Source: OCS155 cluster bacterium AG-422-J23
GTDB taxonomy: Bacteria > Actinomycetota > Acidimicrobiia > Actinomarinales > Actinomarinaceae
Length of the DNA: 64,000 bases
Reading direction: 5' to 3'
Assembly (NCBI GenBank): GCA_003213625.1
Contig: QCMT01000001.1
Span: 256,001-320,000 of the forward strand
Positions within the stretch are counted from its first letter, which is position 1. Every line of letters starts with the position of its first letter. A program made the position numbers and the translations under genes. Positions 8,703-19,243 of this stretch are shown here, piece after piece. The notes under the pieces are model-generated. The model was not told where the DNA came from. It ran no database searches and was given only the letters and a program-made list of their open reading frames with translations.

Positions 8703-9775
8703 TAGGGAATTACACCTTCCTCTTTTGCTTTATTTTTCATATTAATAAAGTCTGTATAGTCATTTGTAAATGACATTTTTCCATTTTTATCTGTTAGTAA
8801 GTAGTATATAAAATCAGTCTCTGGTGTTTCAAATACAGCAATTAATGATCGCTCACCAAATCCAGATATAGGAGTAGGTGGTAAACCAGTATATTTATAA
8901 GAGTTATATGGTGATTCTACTTGTAAATCGATTAGTAGTACTTGAGATTTACGCTCTTGAAGTGCATATAGTATCATCGCATCAATTTGAAGTAACATAT
9001 CATCATACAATCGGTTTTTTATAACAGACGAAACAAGTGGTCTGTCTTCTTCTAGTTTCGATTCAGCTTCAACAAGACTAGCAATTGCAAAAAGTTCACT
9101 CGTAGAATTTATCCAATTAGGTGTTGAATAGGTAACGAGCAATCTATCAATTACGGCTTCGAGTTCATTAACTAAAATTTGTAGAATTTCTTCACCAGAT
9201 GCATCTAATGCTATTTGATAAGTGTTTGGATATAGAAGACCTTCCCAATTTTGTAACTTTGAAACATCACCTAAATAAACATATTTACTTTCTACATTTC
9301 CAGATAAAAGTGAATTCGTAAGTAGATCTACATCGTAACCAGTTTGAGAAGAGATAGATTCTATTGTTTCAGTTATCCAAAGTCCTTCCGGAATAGTAAT
9401 TGTGTAAGTTTTTAATGGTGGTCCCTTTAATAAAATATTACTTATCTCTTCGAACTCTAATTTATTTGAAATTTCATATTCTCCAGCTCGTAATTTGTCA
9501 CCAAGATTCTCATTCCTTAGATATATTTCAAAAGCTAATGAAGACGATATAATTCCTTCTTGTGCAAGTATTGATGAAATCTGTGCCGCTGAGGCACCTT
9601 GTGGAATATTTATTAAAATAATTGATTCTTCTATATCGTCATTATTTGAAACGATACTTGCTGTTTGGTCTATTGATGAAGCAATATTTGAAGCAAAATT
9701 AATTGCAATAAATACAGCAAATATTGTTAATACAACAGATATTACAAGTCGATTTTTAAAGTAATAATTAATCAT
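8702..9775 (-). CDS. mltG: Endolytic murein transglycosylase MltG
   Basis: Cuts nascent glycan strands and so sets their length; anchored in the membrane. 357 residues. One N-terminal transmembrane helix (about 10-30), then a LysM-like subdomain (residues 50-120, IPQGASAAQISSIL), then the YceG catalytic domain with the Glu in ASLVEAES near residue 235 and PYNSYKYTGLPPTPI near 290. It overlaps ruvX by 8 bases, as expected from the actinobacterial alaS-ruvX-mltG order. Confidence 0.93.
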   Translation of the reverse strand: MINYYFKNRLVISVVLTIFAVFIAINFASNIASSIDQTASIVSNNDDIEESIILINIPQGASAAQISSILAQEGIISSSLAFEIYLRNENLGDKLRAGEYEISNKLEFEEISNILLKGPPLKTYTITIPEGLWITETIESISSQTGYDVDLLTNSLLSGNVESKYVYLGDVSKLQNWEGLLYPNTYQIALDASGEEILQILVNELEAVIDRLLVTYSTPNWINSTSELFAIASLVEAESKLEEDRPLVSSVIKNRLYDDMLLQIDAMILYALQERKSQVLLIDLQVESPYNSYKYTGLPPTPISGFGERSLIAVFETPETDFIYYLLTDKNGKMSFTNDYTDFINMKNKAKEEGVIP

Positions 9776-10145
9776 TTTTTAAATGTGAATTTAGTATTTC
9801 TAATGCCGCTAAGTCATCATTTCTTATTGTTTTATCATTTGTTAACTTTGAAGTCATTCGTTCATCAACTTTATGTATTGGAATAGTTGTTATAGATTTT
9901 AGATCATTTTCAATAAATTCATCTACCACATTACTCATACGTGTTTGATGAGAATTTAATCCTATTGGATAACCAATTACAATTTCATCAATTTCGTGAT
10001 CAATTAATGTTTGTTTAATTTCATCTAAAACATCCAAAGATTTACTATCCAGGACTTTATATGCATAAGCCGAATTTATTGATTGTTTTTTTAATGCAAG
10101 ACCAACGTAGCGTTCACCATAATCTATAGCTATTATGTTTTTCAC
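9768..10145 (-). CDS. ruvX: YqgF/RuvX family RNase H-fold nuclease
   Basis: RNase H-like protein implicated in 16S rRNA 5' maturation, once proposed as a backup Holliday-junction resolvase. 125 residues. The first acidic residue is in AIDYGERYVGLAL (5-17), a central EIVIGYPIGLNSHQTRMS (54-71) is typical, and the late VDERMTSKLT with a final NDDLAALEILNSHL are present. It sits between alaS and mltG. It is relevant to the missing ruvCAB discussed in the findings, but its usual role is in ribosomal RNA. Confidence 0.92.
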   Translation of the reverse strand: MKNIIAIDYGERYVGLALKKQSINSAYAYKVLDSKSLDVLDEIKQTLIDHEIDEIVIGYPIGLNSHQTRMSNVVDEFIENDLKSITTIPIHKVDERMTSKLTNDKTIRNDDLAALEILNSHLKND

Positions 10146-12676
10146 TTGATATTGTTAACAATAGATTCTTTAACATATTTTAGGGTTTCATCTATTGAGT
10201 AATCATTAGGACCCCCACCAACTGATAAAACCTGATCTTTTGATGCTCCCCCACCAAAATTTTTAGAAGTTTCTATCACAAGTTCAGATACATTCATATC
10301 TTTAATAACTTTCTCATTTTTCATAGCAACTATGACAAATTTTGACTCTATTTGTGAAATTAAATATATGTAATCAACAACTCCATTATTGATCGAATTA
10401 ATAGCTACATTTCTTATATCATCAACTGTATCCATTGAAACTTGATTTATGAATACTTTATAAGCACCAACATTTTCAAATTTATTTGATATCTGATCTA
10501 CCATTTCGTTGTTTCTAATTTGTTTAAATTGATCAACCTGTGATTTAAGTTCCTCATATGAATTAAATAAAGATTCGAGTTTTGTAGGTACATTTTCTAT
10601 ATTTGTATTTAAAAGATTGCTTACACTTTTATATGAATTGTAAGCATTAGTCATAAAATCATAAGCTTCAAATCCTGAAAGCATCTCTACTCTTCTTAGA
10701 TTTGAGCCAATTGAAGACTCATTTAATAAAACTATTAATCCTATTTCATTTGAATTAGATACATGAGTACCACCACAAAGTTCTTTAGAGAAATTCCCAA
10801 TATTTACTACTCTTACATCGTCATCATATTTATCACCAAAAAATGCCAATGCACCTTCTTTTTTTGCTTCGTCAATATTCATTATTTTTGTATCTACATT
10901 TAAATCTGAAAAGACATTTTTATTACTTAATGTGAAGATTTCATTAAGTTCTTCCTGTGTGACTTTTTCTGAATGACTAAAGTCAAATCTAAATCTTCCA
11001 GGAGCAACATATGACCCTGCTTGAGCAACATGATCACCAAGAATATTTCTTAAAGATGAGTGAACTATATGTGCAGATGTATGACTTTTAGATACAGATC
11101 TTCTAAATGATTCGTTTACTTTAGATTCAATTTTTTCTCCTGATTGAATTTCTATATCTTCATTTATTACTAAGCCAGTAGCACCAGAGCTAGATTGAAC
11201 GACATCAGCTACCGTATATTCTTTATCTTCAAATATTATTGAGCCTTGGTCAGATATTTGACCTCCAGCTTCATAATAAAATGGCGTAGCTTCTGTAAAT
11301 ATCGTTGTTGTACTATTTTCATTCAGGACTAGTGTTACTTCACTTATGGTATTTGTATTTTCATACCCCGTAAAAACGTTGCAATCTACATCAAATTCAC
11401 TTATATTTGATATCTCTTTCTTAAATGCACTAGATTTAGCCTGATGTTTTTCAAACTTTTTCATATACTTATCATCATTTAATTGAATATTATTTTCAAA
11501 TGCAATCTCTTTTGTAAGTTCATATGGAAAACCGAAAGTTTCAAAAAGATAAAATGCATTTTCCTCATCAAATTTTTCCTTATCTTGTATAAGTCTATTT
11601 ATTTCAACTGAGCCTTTTTCTAGTGTCTTGTGAAAGAGATTTTCTTCAGTAGTATAAAGTTTCTTAATTTTATCAATATTTTTATAGAGGTCTGGATAGT
11701 GATCTTTGTAAATTTCAACAATTGGAGATATTAGAAATTCAATAGAATCTATTTCATTTGTTAAACCATAATATGCTCTGATTGCTCTTCTAATTAGCCT
11801 TCTTAAAATGTACCCTCTACCCTCGTTTGTTGGTACAACACCATCTGAAATCATAAACGTTGATGCTTTCATATGATCCAATATGATTCTTTCGTATTTT
11901 TTATTCGGAGTTTTAATTTTTGGCTTTAATTGTTCATAAATTGATTCAAAGGTATCTATTTCAAATGGTGACTCTTTATCTTGAAGAACCATAGCAATAC
12001 GCTCAAGTCCCATACCTGTATCAATATTTTTTGCAGGTAATTCACCTACGACATTGTAAGGTTCGTCTTGTATTGATTCCATAAAAACTAAGTTCCAAAT
12101 TTCTATGAATCTATCTTCCCCACCACCAATTGGACCGCCTTCTTCTCCATAGTTTGGTCCTCTATCTATAAATATTTCAGAGCACGGTCCACAAGGTCCA
12201 GGGATATTCATTTGCCAAAAATTGTCTTTATCACCTCTCTGTATTCTTTCTTCAGGAACACCTATTACGTCTTTCCAAATATTGAATGATTCGTCGTCAT
12301 CTTTATAGACTGTAAACCATAGATCATCTGGATTAATTCCTAAATTTTTGGTTATAAATTCATATGCATGTTTTATAGCTTGTTCTTTAAAATATTCTCC
12401 AATACTAAAATTTCCAAGCATTTCAAAAAAAGTAAGATGACGATCTGTGTCACCGATAATATCAATATCAACTGTTCTTATGCATTTTTGTGATGAAACA
12501 AGATTTGTATGTGGTGGTTTATTGTTACCTAGAAAATAATCTTTAAATGGAACCATTCCAGCGGCAGTAAATAGTAAGGTTTCGTCTATAGGTATCAATG
12601 ACGCTGATGGCATAATCTTGTGATTATTTTGTTCAAAGAATTTTAAAAACTCTTCTCTTATTTCATTACTATTCAT
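10142..12676 (-). CDS. alaS: Alanyl-tRNA synthetase
   Basis: Charges tRNA-Ala. 844 residues, near the usual 870-900. Aminoacylation domain at the N-terminus with FTAAGMVPFKDYF near 32-44 and GRGYILRRLIRRA near 283-295. Editing domain shows the zinc ligands HTSAHIVH near 530 and CGGTHVSN near 635. The short C-terminal oligomerisation domain ends with FGGGASKDQVLSVGGG, close to the family GGGxP..AqGGG. It overlaps aspS by 8 bases. Confidence 0.97.
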   Translation of the reverse strand: MNSNEIREEFLKFFEQNNHKIMPSASLIPIDETLLFTAAGMVPFKDYFLGNNKPPHTNLVSSQKCIRTVDIDIIGDTDRHLTFFEMLGNFSIGEYFKEQAIKHAYEFITKNLGINPDDLWFTVYKDDDESFNIWKDVIGVPEERIQRGDKDNFWQMNIPGPCGPCSEIFIDRGPNYGEEGGPIGGGEDRFIEIWNLVFMESIQDEPYNVVGELPAKNIDTGMGLERIAMVLQDKESPFEIDTFESIYEQLKPKIKTPNKKYERIILDHMKASTFMISDGVVPTNEGRGYILRRLIRRAIRAYYGLTNEIDSIEFLISPIVEIYKDHYPDLYKNIDKIKKLYTTEENLFHKTLEKGSVEINRLIQDKEKFDEENAFYLFETFGFPYELTKEIAFENNIQLNDDKYMKKFEKHQAKSSAFKKEISNISEFDVDCNVFTGYENTNTISEVTLVLNENSTTTIFTEATPFYYEAGGQISDQGSIIFEDKEYTVADVVQSSSGATGLVINEDIEIQSGEKIESKVNESFRRSVSKSHTSAHIVHSSLRNILGDHVAQAGSYVAPGRFRFDFSHSEKVTQEELNEIFTLSNKNVFSDLNVDTKIMNIDEAKKEGALAFFGDKYDDDVRVVNIGNFSKELCGGTHVSNSNEIGLIVLLNESSIGSNLRRVEMLSGFEAYDFMTNAYNSYKSVSNLLNTNIENVPTKLESLFNSYEELKSQVDQFKQIRNNEMVDQISNKFENVGAYKVFINQVSMDTVDDIRNVAINSINNGVVDYIYLISQIESKFVIVAMKNEKVIKDMNVSELVIETSKNFGGGASKDQVLSVGGGPNDYSIDETLKYVKESIVNNIK

Positions 12677-14366
12677 CAGCTACCTCAATGTATTTAAGGT
12701 TATAATCCTCTAATTCATTTTCATCAATAATAGTTGGCGCGTTTGTTAAAGGGTCAAGTCCAGATTGTGTTTTAGGAAAAGGTATAACATCTCTTATTGA
12801 ATCAACGTTGAGCATCACAGCAATAATCCTATCTATACCTAAAGCTATTCCTGCATGTTGCGGTGTTCCATAAGACAAAGCTTCAATAAACCATCCAAAA
12901 CGATTTTCAATGTCATCATCTGAAAGACCCCACATTTCTAATACTTTTCTTTGGATATCTGGAGAATTAATTCTTTGTGATCCTGAACCCAACTCTGACC
13001 CATTAAGAACTAAATCATAATGTAGAGCTGTTGCATTATTAGGATCTTCAATAAAATTCTCAGTATCTTTTGGTGATGTGAAAGGATGATGAGAGGGTTG
13101 TATTTCTCCATTTTCAACTTCAAAATAAGGAAAATCATAAATCCAAGTGAAACTGTAAGTATCTACCGGAGTAAAAATTTCTCGACGAATAATATCTAAT
13201 ACTTGATATATCTCCATATTTCCAGATTGAAATAAGAGCATTCCATCACCTAGTTTTAGTATTTCTTCATTCTCTTTGTCAGTTGTAATTTTAGATAATG
13301 GTCCCGATACTGTGGAGTTTTCAATTTTAAACCATCCAAGACCGTTACTTCCGTTATCTTTAACTAACTCATCTAAAGCATCTATCTCTGATCTAGTCAT
13401 TATTTTTGATGTATGAAAACCCTTTACTAAACCTGAATTTTCTAATGATGATTTTATAAAATTAATTTCTGTATTTTTAAATATTTTACTTAAATCTTCA
13501 ATAGTTTCTTTAATTCGTAAATCTGGCTTATCAGTACCATAGTTTTCTATTGCATCTTTGTAAGTCATATCTCGAAAAGGTACATCGACTTTAATAGAAA
13601 ATACATTATCCAATAATTCTTTAACTATTGTTTCAGTAGTTTTTCTTACTTCATCTGGTGTACCATTTAATATTTCCAAATCTAGTTGTGTGAATTCTGG
13701 TTGTCTGTCTTTTCTTGAATCTTCATCTCGGTAGCATTTAGCAATTTGATAATATTTCTTAAATCCTGAAATCATAAATAATTGTTTATACATCTGGGGT
13801 GATTGGGGTAAAGCATAAAATGAACCACTTTGTTTTCTTGATGGGACTAAAAAGTCTTTCGCACCTTCAGGTGTAGATTTTGTTAACGTTGGTGTATCTA
13901 ATTCTAAAAAAGATAAACTATCCATTGAATTTCTAATGGATTTAAATGTGTTTGAACGAGCGACGATATTTCTTTTCATATCTTCTCGTCTTAAATCCAA
14001 ATATCTGTATTTCAATCTTATATTTTCATCAGTATCGATAGAGTCCTCTATTTGAAACGGTAGAGGTTTGCTTTTTGAGATAATTGAGTAACTGTCAGCA
14101 TTAATCTCATACTCACCGAATTGTTGAGATTTATTAATCATTGACTTATCTCTTTTTATATATGTTCCGTTAACACTTATGTAATATTCAGATTTGAAAG
14201 TATCGATATCGACATTTTCAGAATCTAAAACGATTTGTATTTTTGAACTTGAGTCTCTTAGTTCAATGAAAACTAAACCTCCGTGGTCACGAATACTACT
14301 TACCCAACCTCTTAAGTCAGAAACTTCACTATTTACTTTTGATTTTATTAAGTCGTCTATTTTCAT
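12669..14366 (-). CDS. aspS: Aspartyl-tRNA synthetase
   Basis: Class II synthetase for tRNA-Asp, bacterial type with an N-terminal OB fold (GWVSSIRDHGGLVFIELRD, about 20-38) and an inserted GAD domain. 565 residues. Motif 2 is seen as YQIAKCYRDEDSRKDRQPEFTQ around 201-222, motif 3 as HAGIALGIDRI near 520. Many bacteria also use this enzyme for tRNA-Asn in a transamidation route; whether this one is discriminating cannot be told here. Overlaps hisS by 4 bases. Confidence 0.97.
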   Translation of the reverse strand: MKIDDLIKSKVNSEVSDLRGWVSSIRDHGGLVFIELRDSSSKIQIVLDSENVDIDTFKSEYYISVNGTYIKRDKSMINKSQQFGEYEINADSYSIISKSKPLPFQIEDSIDTDENIRLKYRYLDLRREDMKRNIVARSNTFKSIRNSMDSLSFLELDTPTLTKSTPEGAKDFLVPSRKQSGSFYALPQSPQMYKQLFMISGFKKYYQIAKCYRDEDSRKDRQPEFTQLDLEILNGTPDEVRKTTETIVKELLDNVFSIKVDVPFRDMTYKDAIENYGTDKPDLRIKETIEDLSKIFKNTEINFIKSSLENSGLVKGFHTSKIMTRSEIDALDELVKDNGSNGLGWFKIENSTVSGPLSKITTDKENEEILKLGDGMLLFQSGNMEIYQVLDIIRREIFTPVDTYSFTWIYDFPYFEVENGEIQPSHHPFTSPKDTENFIEDPNNATALHYDLVLNGSELGSGSQRINSPDIQRKVLEMWGLSDDDIENRFGWFIEALSYGTPQHAGIALGIDRIIAVMLNVDSIRDVIPFPKTQSGLDPLTNAPTIIDENELEDYNLKYIEVADE

Positions 14367-15535
14367 ATTAATTTCTTCAAGTTTCGTATATTAAATTCAA
14401 ATGATTCACTATTTTTTGGATTCTTAATGGTCTTTTCAGTACAGTTTATAACATAGTCTACATTGTTTTTTATAGCCTCTTTATACTGTGTGTTTTCTTT
14501 ACTTTTTCTTATTGGTAAAAAATATTTAATTCCACTTTTATCTAATTTTTTAGAAACGGATTTAATATCATCAAAATTTTGACCAATCAACATGATCTTT
14601 TTTGTAGAAGGTACATAATTTATACAATTAATTATTCTGTCAACACCAAAAGCAACACCTACTCCTGCAGAATTACCTAGTTTCAAAGATTCAGCAAGCT
14701 TATCATACCTACCACCACCACCAAGTACTGTAGCTTTATAAACGAACTCAAATGTTAAGTCATTGTAGTAATCAAGTCCTCTAACTAGTTTTGAGTTCTC
14801 TACGTATCCGATATTTTCATTTTTTAAGTTTTGTTTTAAATTTTCATATCTGTCTAACGTATCTTCATCTAAATATTGATAAATTACAGGTGCAAGATCA
14901 ATTATTTCTGAATCGAAAGGGTCATTAGAATCCAAAATTCGTAAAGTATTTTTACCAATCTTTTCATTACTTTCTTTTGATAAATTATTTTTATTCTTTT
15001 TAAAGTATTTTTCTAGTTCTTTTATATAAAGTTTTCTTTCTTCAATAGATCCAATAGTGTTTATATTAAGTTTTGCATTTATATTTAATTTTTCTAAAAA
15101 ATTTATTGAGGATTTCAGTATCTGTAGTTCAGAAAAATCATCAATCGTACCAACTAATTCGGCTCCTGCTTGAATAAACTCTCTATACCGATTTTTCTGA
15201 GGACTTTCATATCGATACATTTTTCCAAAATACGCATACTTTTTTGATTCATTTTTAAAAAACTCGTTATGAAATCTCACAACACTAGCAGTTGCTTCAG
15301 GTCTTAATACAAGTGATCTATCACCTTTATCTTTAAATTCATACATTTGTTTAGTAACAATTTCCGAATTCTCTCCAATAGATTTTATAAACAACTCTTT
15401 ATGTTCAAGAATGGGTAACTCAACGAATTCATACCCATAATCAACAAAAGCATCACAAAAAGCCTTAAATATATGAATGTATTTTTCTGATTCTGCACCA
15501 AATAAATTTCTAGTGCCTTTTACTTGTTCAATCAT
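14363..15535 (-). CDS. hisS: Histidyl-tRNA synthetase
   Basis: Class II synthetase for tRNA-His. 390 residues. Motif 2 is seen as YRYESPQKNRYREFIQAGAE (about 107-126), histidine-binding RGLDYYNDLTFEF near 252-264 and the glycine-rich GGGGRYDKLAE and GVGVAFGVDRI motif 3 around 275-305. The C-terminal anticodon-binding domain is shorter and lysine-rich. It overlaps the metallo-hydrolase upstream by 8 bases. Confidence 0.96.
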   Translation of the reverse strand: MIEQVKGTRNLFGAESEKYIHIFKAFCDAFVDYGYEFVELPILEHKELFIKSIGENSEIVTKQMYEFKDKGDRSLVLRPEATASVVRFHNEFFKNESKKYAYFGKMYRYESPQKNRYREFIQAGAELVGTIDDFSELQILKSSINFLEKLNINAKLNINTIGSIEERKLYIKELEKYFKKNKNNLSKESNEKIGKNTLRILDSNDPFDSEIIDLAPVIYQYLDEDTLDRYENLKQNLKNENIGYVENSKLVRGLDYYNDLTFEFVYKATVLGGGGRYDKLAESLKLGNSAGVGVAFGVDRIINCINYVPSTKKIMLIGQNFDDIKSVSKKLDKSGIKYFLPIRKSKENTQYKEAIKNNVDYVINCTEKTIKNPKNSESFEFNIRNLKKLI

Positions 15536-16154
15536 TCAAATATTCCCTCACTAGAATATTGTTGTTTTTTATTGATTTTACAGTGTCTTTATCTCCATGT
15601 CCCGGATAGAGAATATAATCATCATGAAATTCTGTAAAAACATTATTTATTGAATGGATCATCTCATTTGTGTCACCAGTTAATAAATCAGTTCTACCAA
15701 TTCCATCTTTAAATATAAAATCACCTGTAAACACTATTCCCAAACTTGGAAACTCAAATGAACTACTCCCCTTTGTGTGACCAGGATTACTGTGCACAAC
15801 TAATTCGTTACTATTTAAATTTTTGACTTCATTTAACTCACCTTGATATGTAATTGAATCAAGATTTAATCCCATAAATGATTTAAGTTGTTCTTCAGGG
15901 TTCCTTGCTAATTGTTCGTCATTAAAATCTATATAAATAGATCCATCAAAACTACTCATACCTAAGGCATGATCAAAATGTCCGTGAGTTAATAATGCTC
16001 CACCAATACTAAGATTTTCTTTTTTAATATAATCCAGTACAGGATCAAGATCAGGTGGTAAATCAATAACGTATGATATACCATCGGAAAGACTAGGCGT
16101 AACTATGTAGCAGTTAGAAGTAGTAAAACTTGTGAAAACAAATAAATCATTCAT
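15528..16154 (-). CDS. Metallo-beta-lactamase fold hydrolase (glyoxalase II-like)
   Basis: 208 residues. The dinuclear metal motif THGHFDHALG is at about residues 56-65, followed by the later ligands in SNPGHTKGS, FTGDFIFKDGIGRTDL and the final YPGHGD. This is the glyoxalase II-like subfamily that hydrolyses thioesters such as hydroxyacyl-glutathione or other thiol conjugates; the substrate in an actinobacterium is not known. Position between relA and hisS matches M. tuberculosis Rv2581c. Three bases separate it from rsh upstream. Confidence 0.88.
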   Translation of the reverse strand: MNDLFVFTSFTTSNCYIVTPSLSDGISYVIDLPPDLDPVLDYIKKENLSIGGALLTHGHFDHALGMSSFDGSIYIDFNDEQLARNPEEQLKSFMGLNLDSITYQGELNEVKNLNSNELVVHSNPGHTKGSSSFEFPSLGIVFTGDFIFKDGIGRTDLLTGDTNEMIHSINNVFTEFHDDYILYPGHGDKDTVKSIKNNNILVREYLND

Positions 16155-16156
16155 GC

Positions 16157-18316
16157 TTAGTTTCCTGGATTTGCACGTTGCACGTCGAAAACATTTTCTA
16201 TATTTTTAGCATCTCTAATTATTGAATCAAGTTGTTCGTTTCCACTTATTTCAACTTGAAATAATAAAGTCACTATTCTTTTGCTATTAGTAAGTGATTT
16301 TGCAACAAGGATATTGCCTCCATTGTCTGATATCGCTATTGTTGCATCTCTTAATAAGTAAGGTCTATCAATAGCTTCTATTTCTAACCAAACAATTGAT
16401 CCAGTCTGTGCATTGAATCCCCATGAAACATCAATAATTCTTTCACCCTTGGAACTATCTATCTTAATGTTCAGACAATCAGATCGATGAATTGATATTC
16501 CATTTGATATCGTAATGAAACCTAATATATCATCGCCAGGAACAGGAACGCAACATCTTGCCATCCTTACCTTAATATCATCATATCCTTCTACTATTAC
16601 AAGTTGATCATCGTTTGTTTGATATTTATCTGGTGATAGAATATCCTCTTCTTCAGAAATTTCTTCAGGAAATACAAATTTTCTGATTTTATTTCCAACG
16701 TTATTTATTTTTATGTTTCCATTACCTAAATTTTGATAAATCGATTCATTATTGGGATATTTAAGAATGTTTAAAAGTTCATTCAAAATATTATCTTTAC
16801 TTGAATAATTAAAAATCTCATCATTTTCTTCTAACCAGGAATTTAATATCTGCTTACCTTTTTGTATATCTTCATCCTTAAGTTGTTTTTGATACCATTG
16901 TTTAATTTTAGAACGTGCTCTTGACGTCTTTACAAATGTTAACCAATCACGACTTGGTCCTTTATTTTTTTCATTTGTAGTTAGTACCTCGACTGTATCA
17001 CCAGTTGTTAGTCTTGTACTTAAATTTACTAATTTACTGTTGATTTTTGCACCAATTAATTTTTCTCCTACTTGAGTATGAACTGAAAAAGCAAAATCAA
17101 CAGGTGTTGCACCCTGAGGTAAGGTAATTACGTCTCCCTTTGGTGTTAAACAAAACACTTCATCTTCATAAAGATCTAATTTCATATGACTTAGAAATTC
17201 ATTTGGATCAGGATATTCATTTGATAATTCAGATAATGCATTTGTCCATTGTTGTGTATCATCTTGTGGTTTTTCTTTATATTTCCAATGAGCAGCTACT
17301 CCATATTCAGCTCTATAGTGCATATCGTGAGTTCTTATCTGTATCTCCATTTTTTGACCTGTTTCCGTTAAAACTGTTGTATGTAAGCTCTGGTAAAGAT
17401 TAAATTTTGGCATTGAGATAAAGTCTTTGAATCTACCAAGTACTGGTTGAAAGTTTGCGTGGATTAAACCTAGAATTGTATAACAATTTTTTACATCATC
17501 AGTTAAAATTCTGAGTCCGATAAGATCATTTATTTCATTAAACGTTAAACCATTATTGATAATTTTTTTGTATATCGAATAATTATGTTTTGGTCTTCCA
17601 ACAACTTCTGCAGATAAAGAATTCGCAGACAAAAGATCTTCAATTACTTTTAATGACTTTTTTATATTTTTGTCTCTATCAGGAGCAGTTTTCTCAATTA
17701 AATTCTCAATTTCAGAATTTTGATTTTTAAATATCAAACTAAATGATATATCTTCAAGTATGTGTTTTATATTTTGAAGTCCTAACCTATGTGCGAGTGG
17801 AGCATAAACATATAATGTTTCATTAGCTATTTTTTCTTGTTTGTAATCTGCGAGATACTGAATAGTTTGTATGTTGTGCAGTCTATCGGCAAGTTTTAAT
17901 ATTAAAACTCTTATATCTTTGGACATAGCAATAACCATTTTTCTTATTGCATCTGCCTGAGCTTCCTCATTTGAGTTATATTGAATTTTATCTAATTTTG
18001 TTACACCATCTACTATATTTGCAATGTCACTTCCAAATTCTTTTTTTATATCTTTAAAAGTAACATCTGTATCTTCAATTAAATCATGCAAAATAGCTGA
18101 TACAACTGTTTCAATATCCATACTTAAATCAGCTAAATAGGTAGCAACCTGTAAAGGATGAGTGATATATGGTTCTCCAGAAGCTCTTTTTTGATTTAAA
18201 TGACCTTCGGAAGCATATAAATATGCTTTTTTTAGTATTTCTTCATCATTTTTAAATTTAGAATACAGGTTGTTAATAAGCTCATCTGCATCAAGTAAAT
18301 CAAGATTTTTAACCAT
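16157..18316 (-). CDS. relA: Bifunctional (p)ppGpp synthase/hydrolase (RelA/SpoT)
   Basis: Stringent-response enzyme. 719 residues with the full Rsh layout. The HD hydrolase domain shows HDLIEDTDV at 77-85 and LADRLHNIQT near 141-150. The synthetase domain shows FKDFISMPKFNLYQSLHTTV near 300-320 (most homologues have NGYQSLH). A TGS domain (VFCLTPKGDVITLPQGATPVDFAF) begins near 393 and an ACT domain ends the protein, with a zinc-finger-like CCVPVPGDDILGF between. A single long Rsh is typical of actinobacteria. Separated from secF by 21 bases. Confidence 0.96.
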   Translation of the reverse strand: MVKNLDLLDADELINNLYSKFKNDEEILKKAYLYASEGHLNQKRASGEPYITHPLQVATYLADLSMDIETVVSAILHDLIEDTDVTFKDIKKEFGSDIANIVDGVTKLDKIQYNSNEEAQADAIRKMVIAMSKDIRVLILKLADRLHNIQTIQYLADYKQEKIANETLYVYAPLAHRLGLQNIKHILEDISFSLIFKNQNSEIENLIEKTAPDRDKNIKKSLKVIEDLLSANSLSAEVVGRPKHNYSIYKKIINNGLTFNEINDLIGLRILTDDVKNCYTILGLIHANFQPVLGRFKDFISMPKFNLYQSLHTTVLTETGQKMEIQIRTHDMHYRAEYGVAAHWKYKEKPQDDTQQWTNALSELSNEYPDPNEFLSHMKLDLYEDEVFCLTPKGDVITLPQGATPVDFAFSVHTQVGEKLIGAKINSKLVNLSTRLTTGDTVEVLTTNEKNKGPSRDWLTFVKTSRARSKIKQWYQKQLKDEDIQKGKQILNSWLEENDEIFNYSSKDNILNELLNILKYPNNESIYQNLGNGNIKINNVGNKIRKFVFPEEISEEEDILSPDKYQTNDDQLVIVEGYDDIKVRMARCCVPVPGDDILGFITISNGISIHRSDCLNIKIDSSKGERIIDVSWGFNAQTGSIVWLEIEAIDRPYLLRDATIAISDNGGNILVAKSLTNSKRIVTLLFQVEISGNEQLDSIIRDAKNIENVFDVQRANPGN

Positions 18317-18337
18317 AAATTAATGGTACTAGTTTTT

Positions 18338-19243
18338 TTATTTATTAATTATCCTTGATAAAAATGGAATAGTTACAAATATTGAGCTGTACGTACCAGA
18401 TATTATTCCAATAAATAGAGGTAAAGCAAAATCGGTTAGAGTTCCAGATAAACCAATTATATTACCGAGAAACAATATAGAAGCTATTGGCACAGCTGAT
18501 GTAATTGATGTATTGATACTTCTCATTAAGATCTCATTAAACGTTTTGTTTAAAGTTTTTATAGATAAATTACTTTCTTTATTCATTCTTTGACTATCTC
18601 TTAATTTATCAAAAAGTATCACCGTATCGTAAAGTGAATAACCAAGAATAGTTAAAAGTGCAATAACTGTGGATGGTGTTATTTCAAAATTCAACAATAA
18701 ATAAATCGTTGTACAAATTAAAAGATCATGAATCAAAGCAATTAAAGCAACTATAGAAAACCTAAACTGAAATCTAATTGATATCAATAAAACTATAAAG
18801 GATAAAAATATTACTAGCGCTCTAATTCCCTTAGTTGTAATTTCTTGTCCAAATGTTGGTCCTACACGTTGGAACTCGATTTCATTACTGTCGACATTAA
18901 ACTTATTTGCAAGATAATTTAAGAATTCAGTTTCTTGGGATTGTGATCCCTCAACAGCCCTGAATAAAACAGTATCTGAATTTTCATATGTTTGATATCT
19001 TGAAACTTCTAATATGTTATTAGTTAGTACTTCATCTATATCAGATTTTGAATACTCACTTGTTAATTGATATGTTGTACCACCTGTAAAATCAATTGAA
19101 AAATTCAAATTTAATATACCAATAGCTGCACATATCAATACTGTTAGAAATATAGCTATTTCAACAATAAATATTTTCTGAAGCAAGTTACGTTTATTGT
19201 AAAAATCGATATTTGTATTGCCTAGAAATAAGTTTTTAAACAT
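18338..19243 (-). CDS. secF: Protein translocase subunit SecF
   Basis: Part of the SecDF complex that uses proton motive force to pull proteins across the membrane. 301 residues. N-terminal helix (about 27-47) followed by the family NFSIDFTGGTTYQL at 48-61, a periplasmic domain, and a cluster of five transmembrane helices from about 130 onward with SLYDTVILFDKLRD near 203-216. It overlaps secD by 8 bases. Confidence 0.95.
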   Translation of the reverse strand: MFKNLFLGNTNIDFYNKRNLLQKIFIVEIAIFLTVLICAAIGILNLNFSIDFTGGTTYQLTSEYSKSDIDEVLTNNILEVSRYQTYENSDTVLFRAVEGSQSQETEFLNYLANKFNVDSNEIEFQRVGPTFGQEITTKGIRALVIFLSFIVLLISIRFQFRFSIVALIALIHDLLICTTIYLLLNFEITPSTVIALLTILGYSLYDTVILFDKLRDSQRMNKESNLSIKTLNKTFNEILMRSINTSITSAVPIASILFLGNIIGLSGTLTDFALPLFIGIISGTYSSIFVTIPFLSRIINK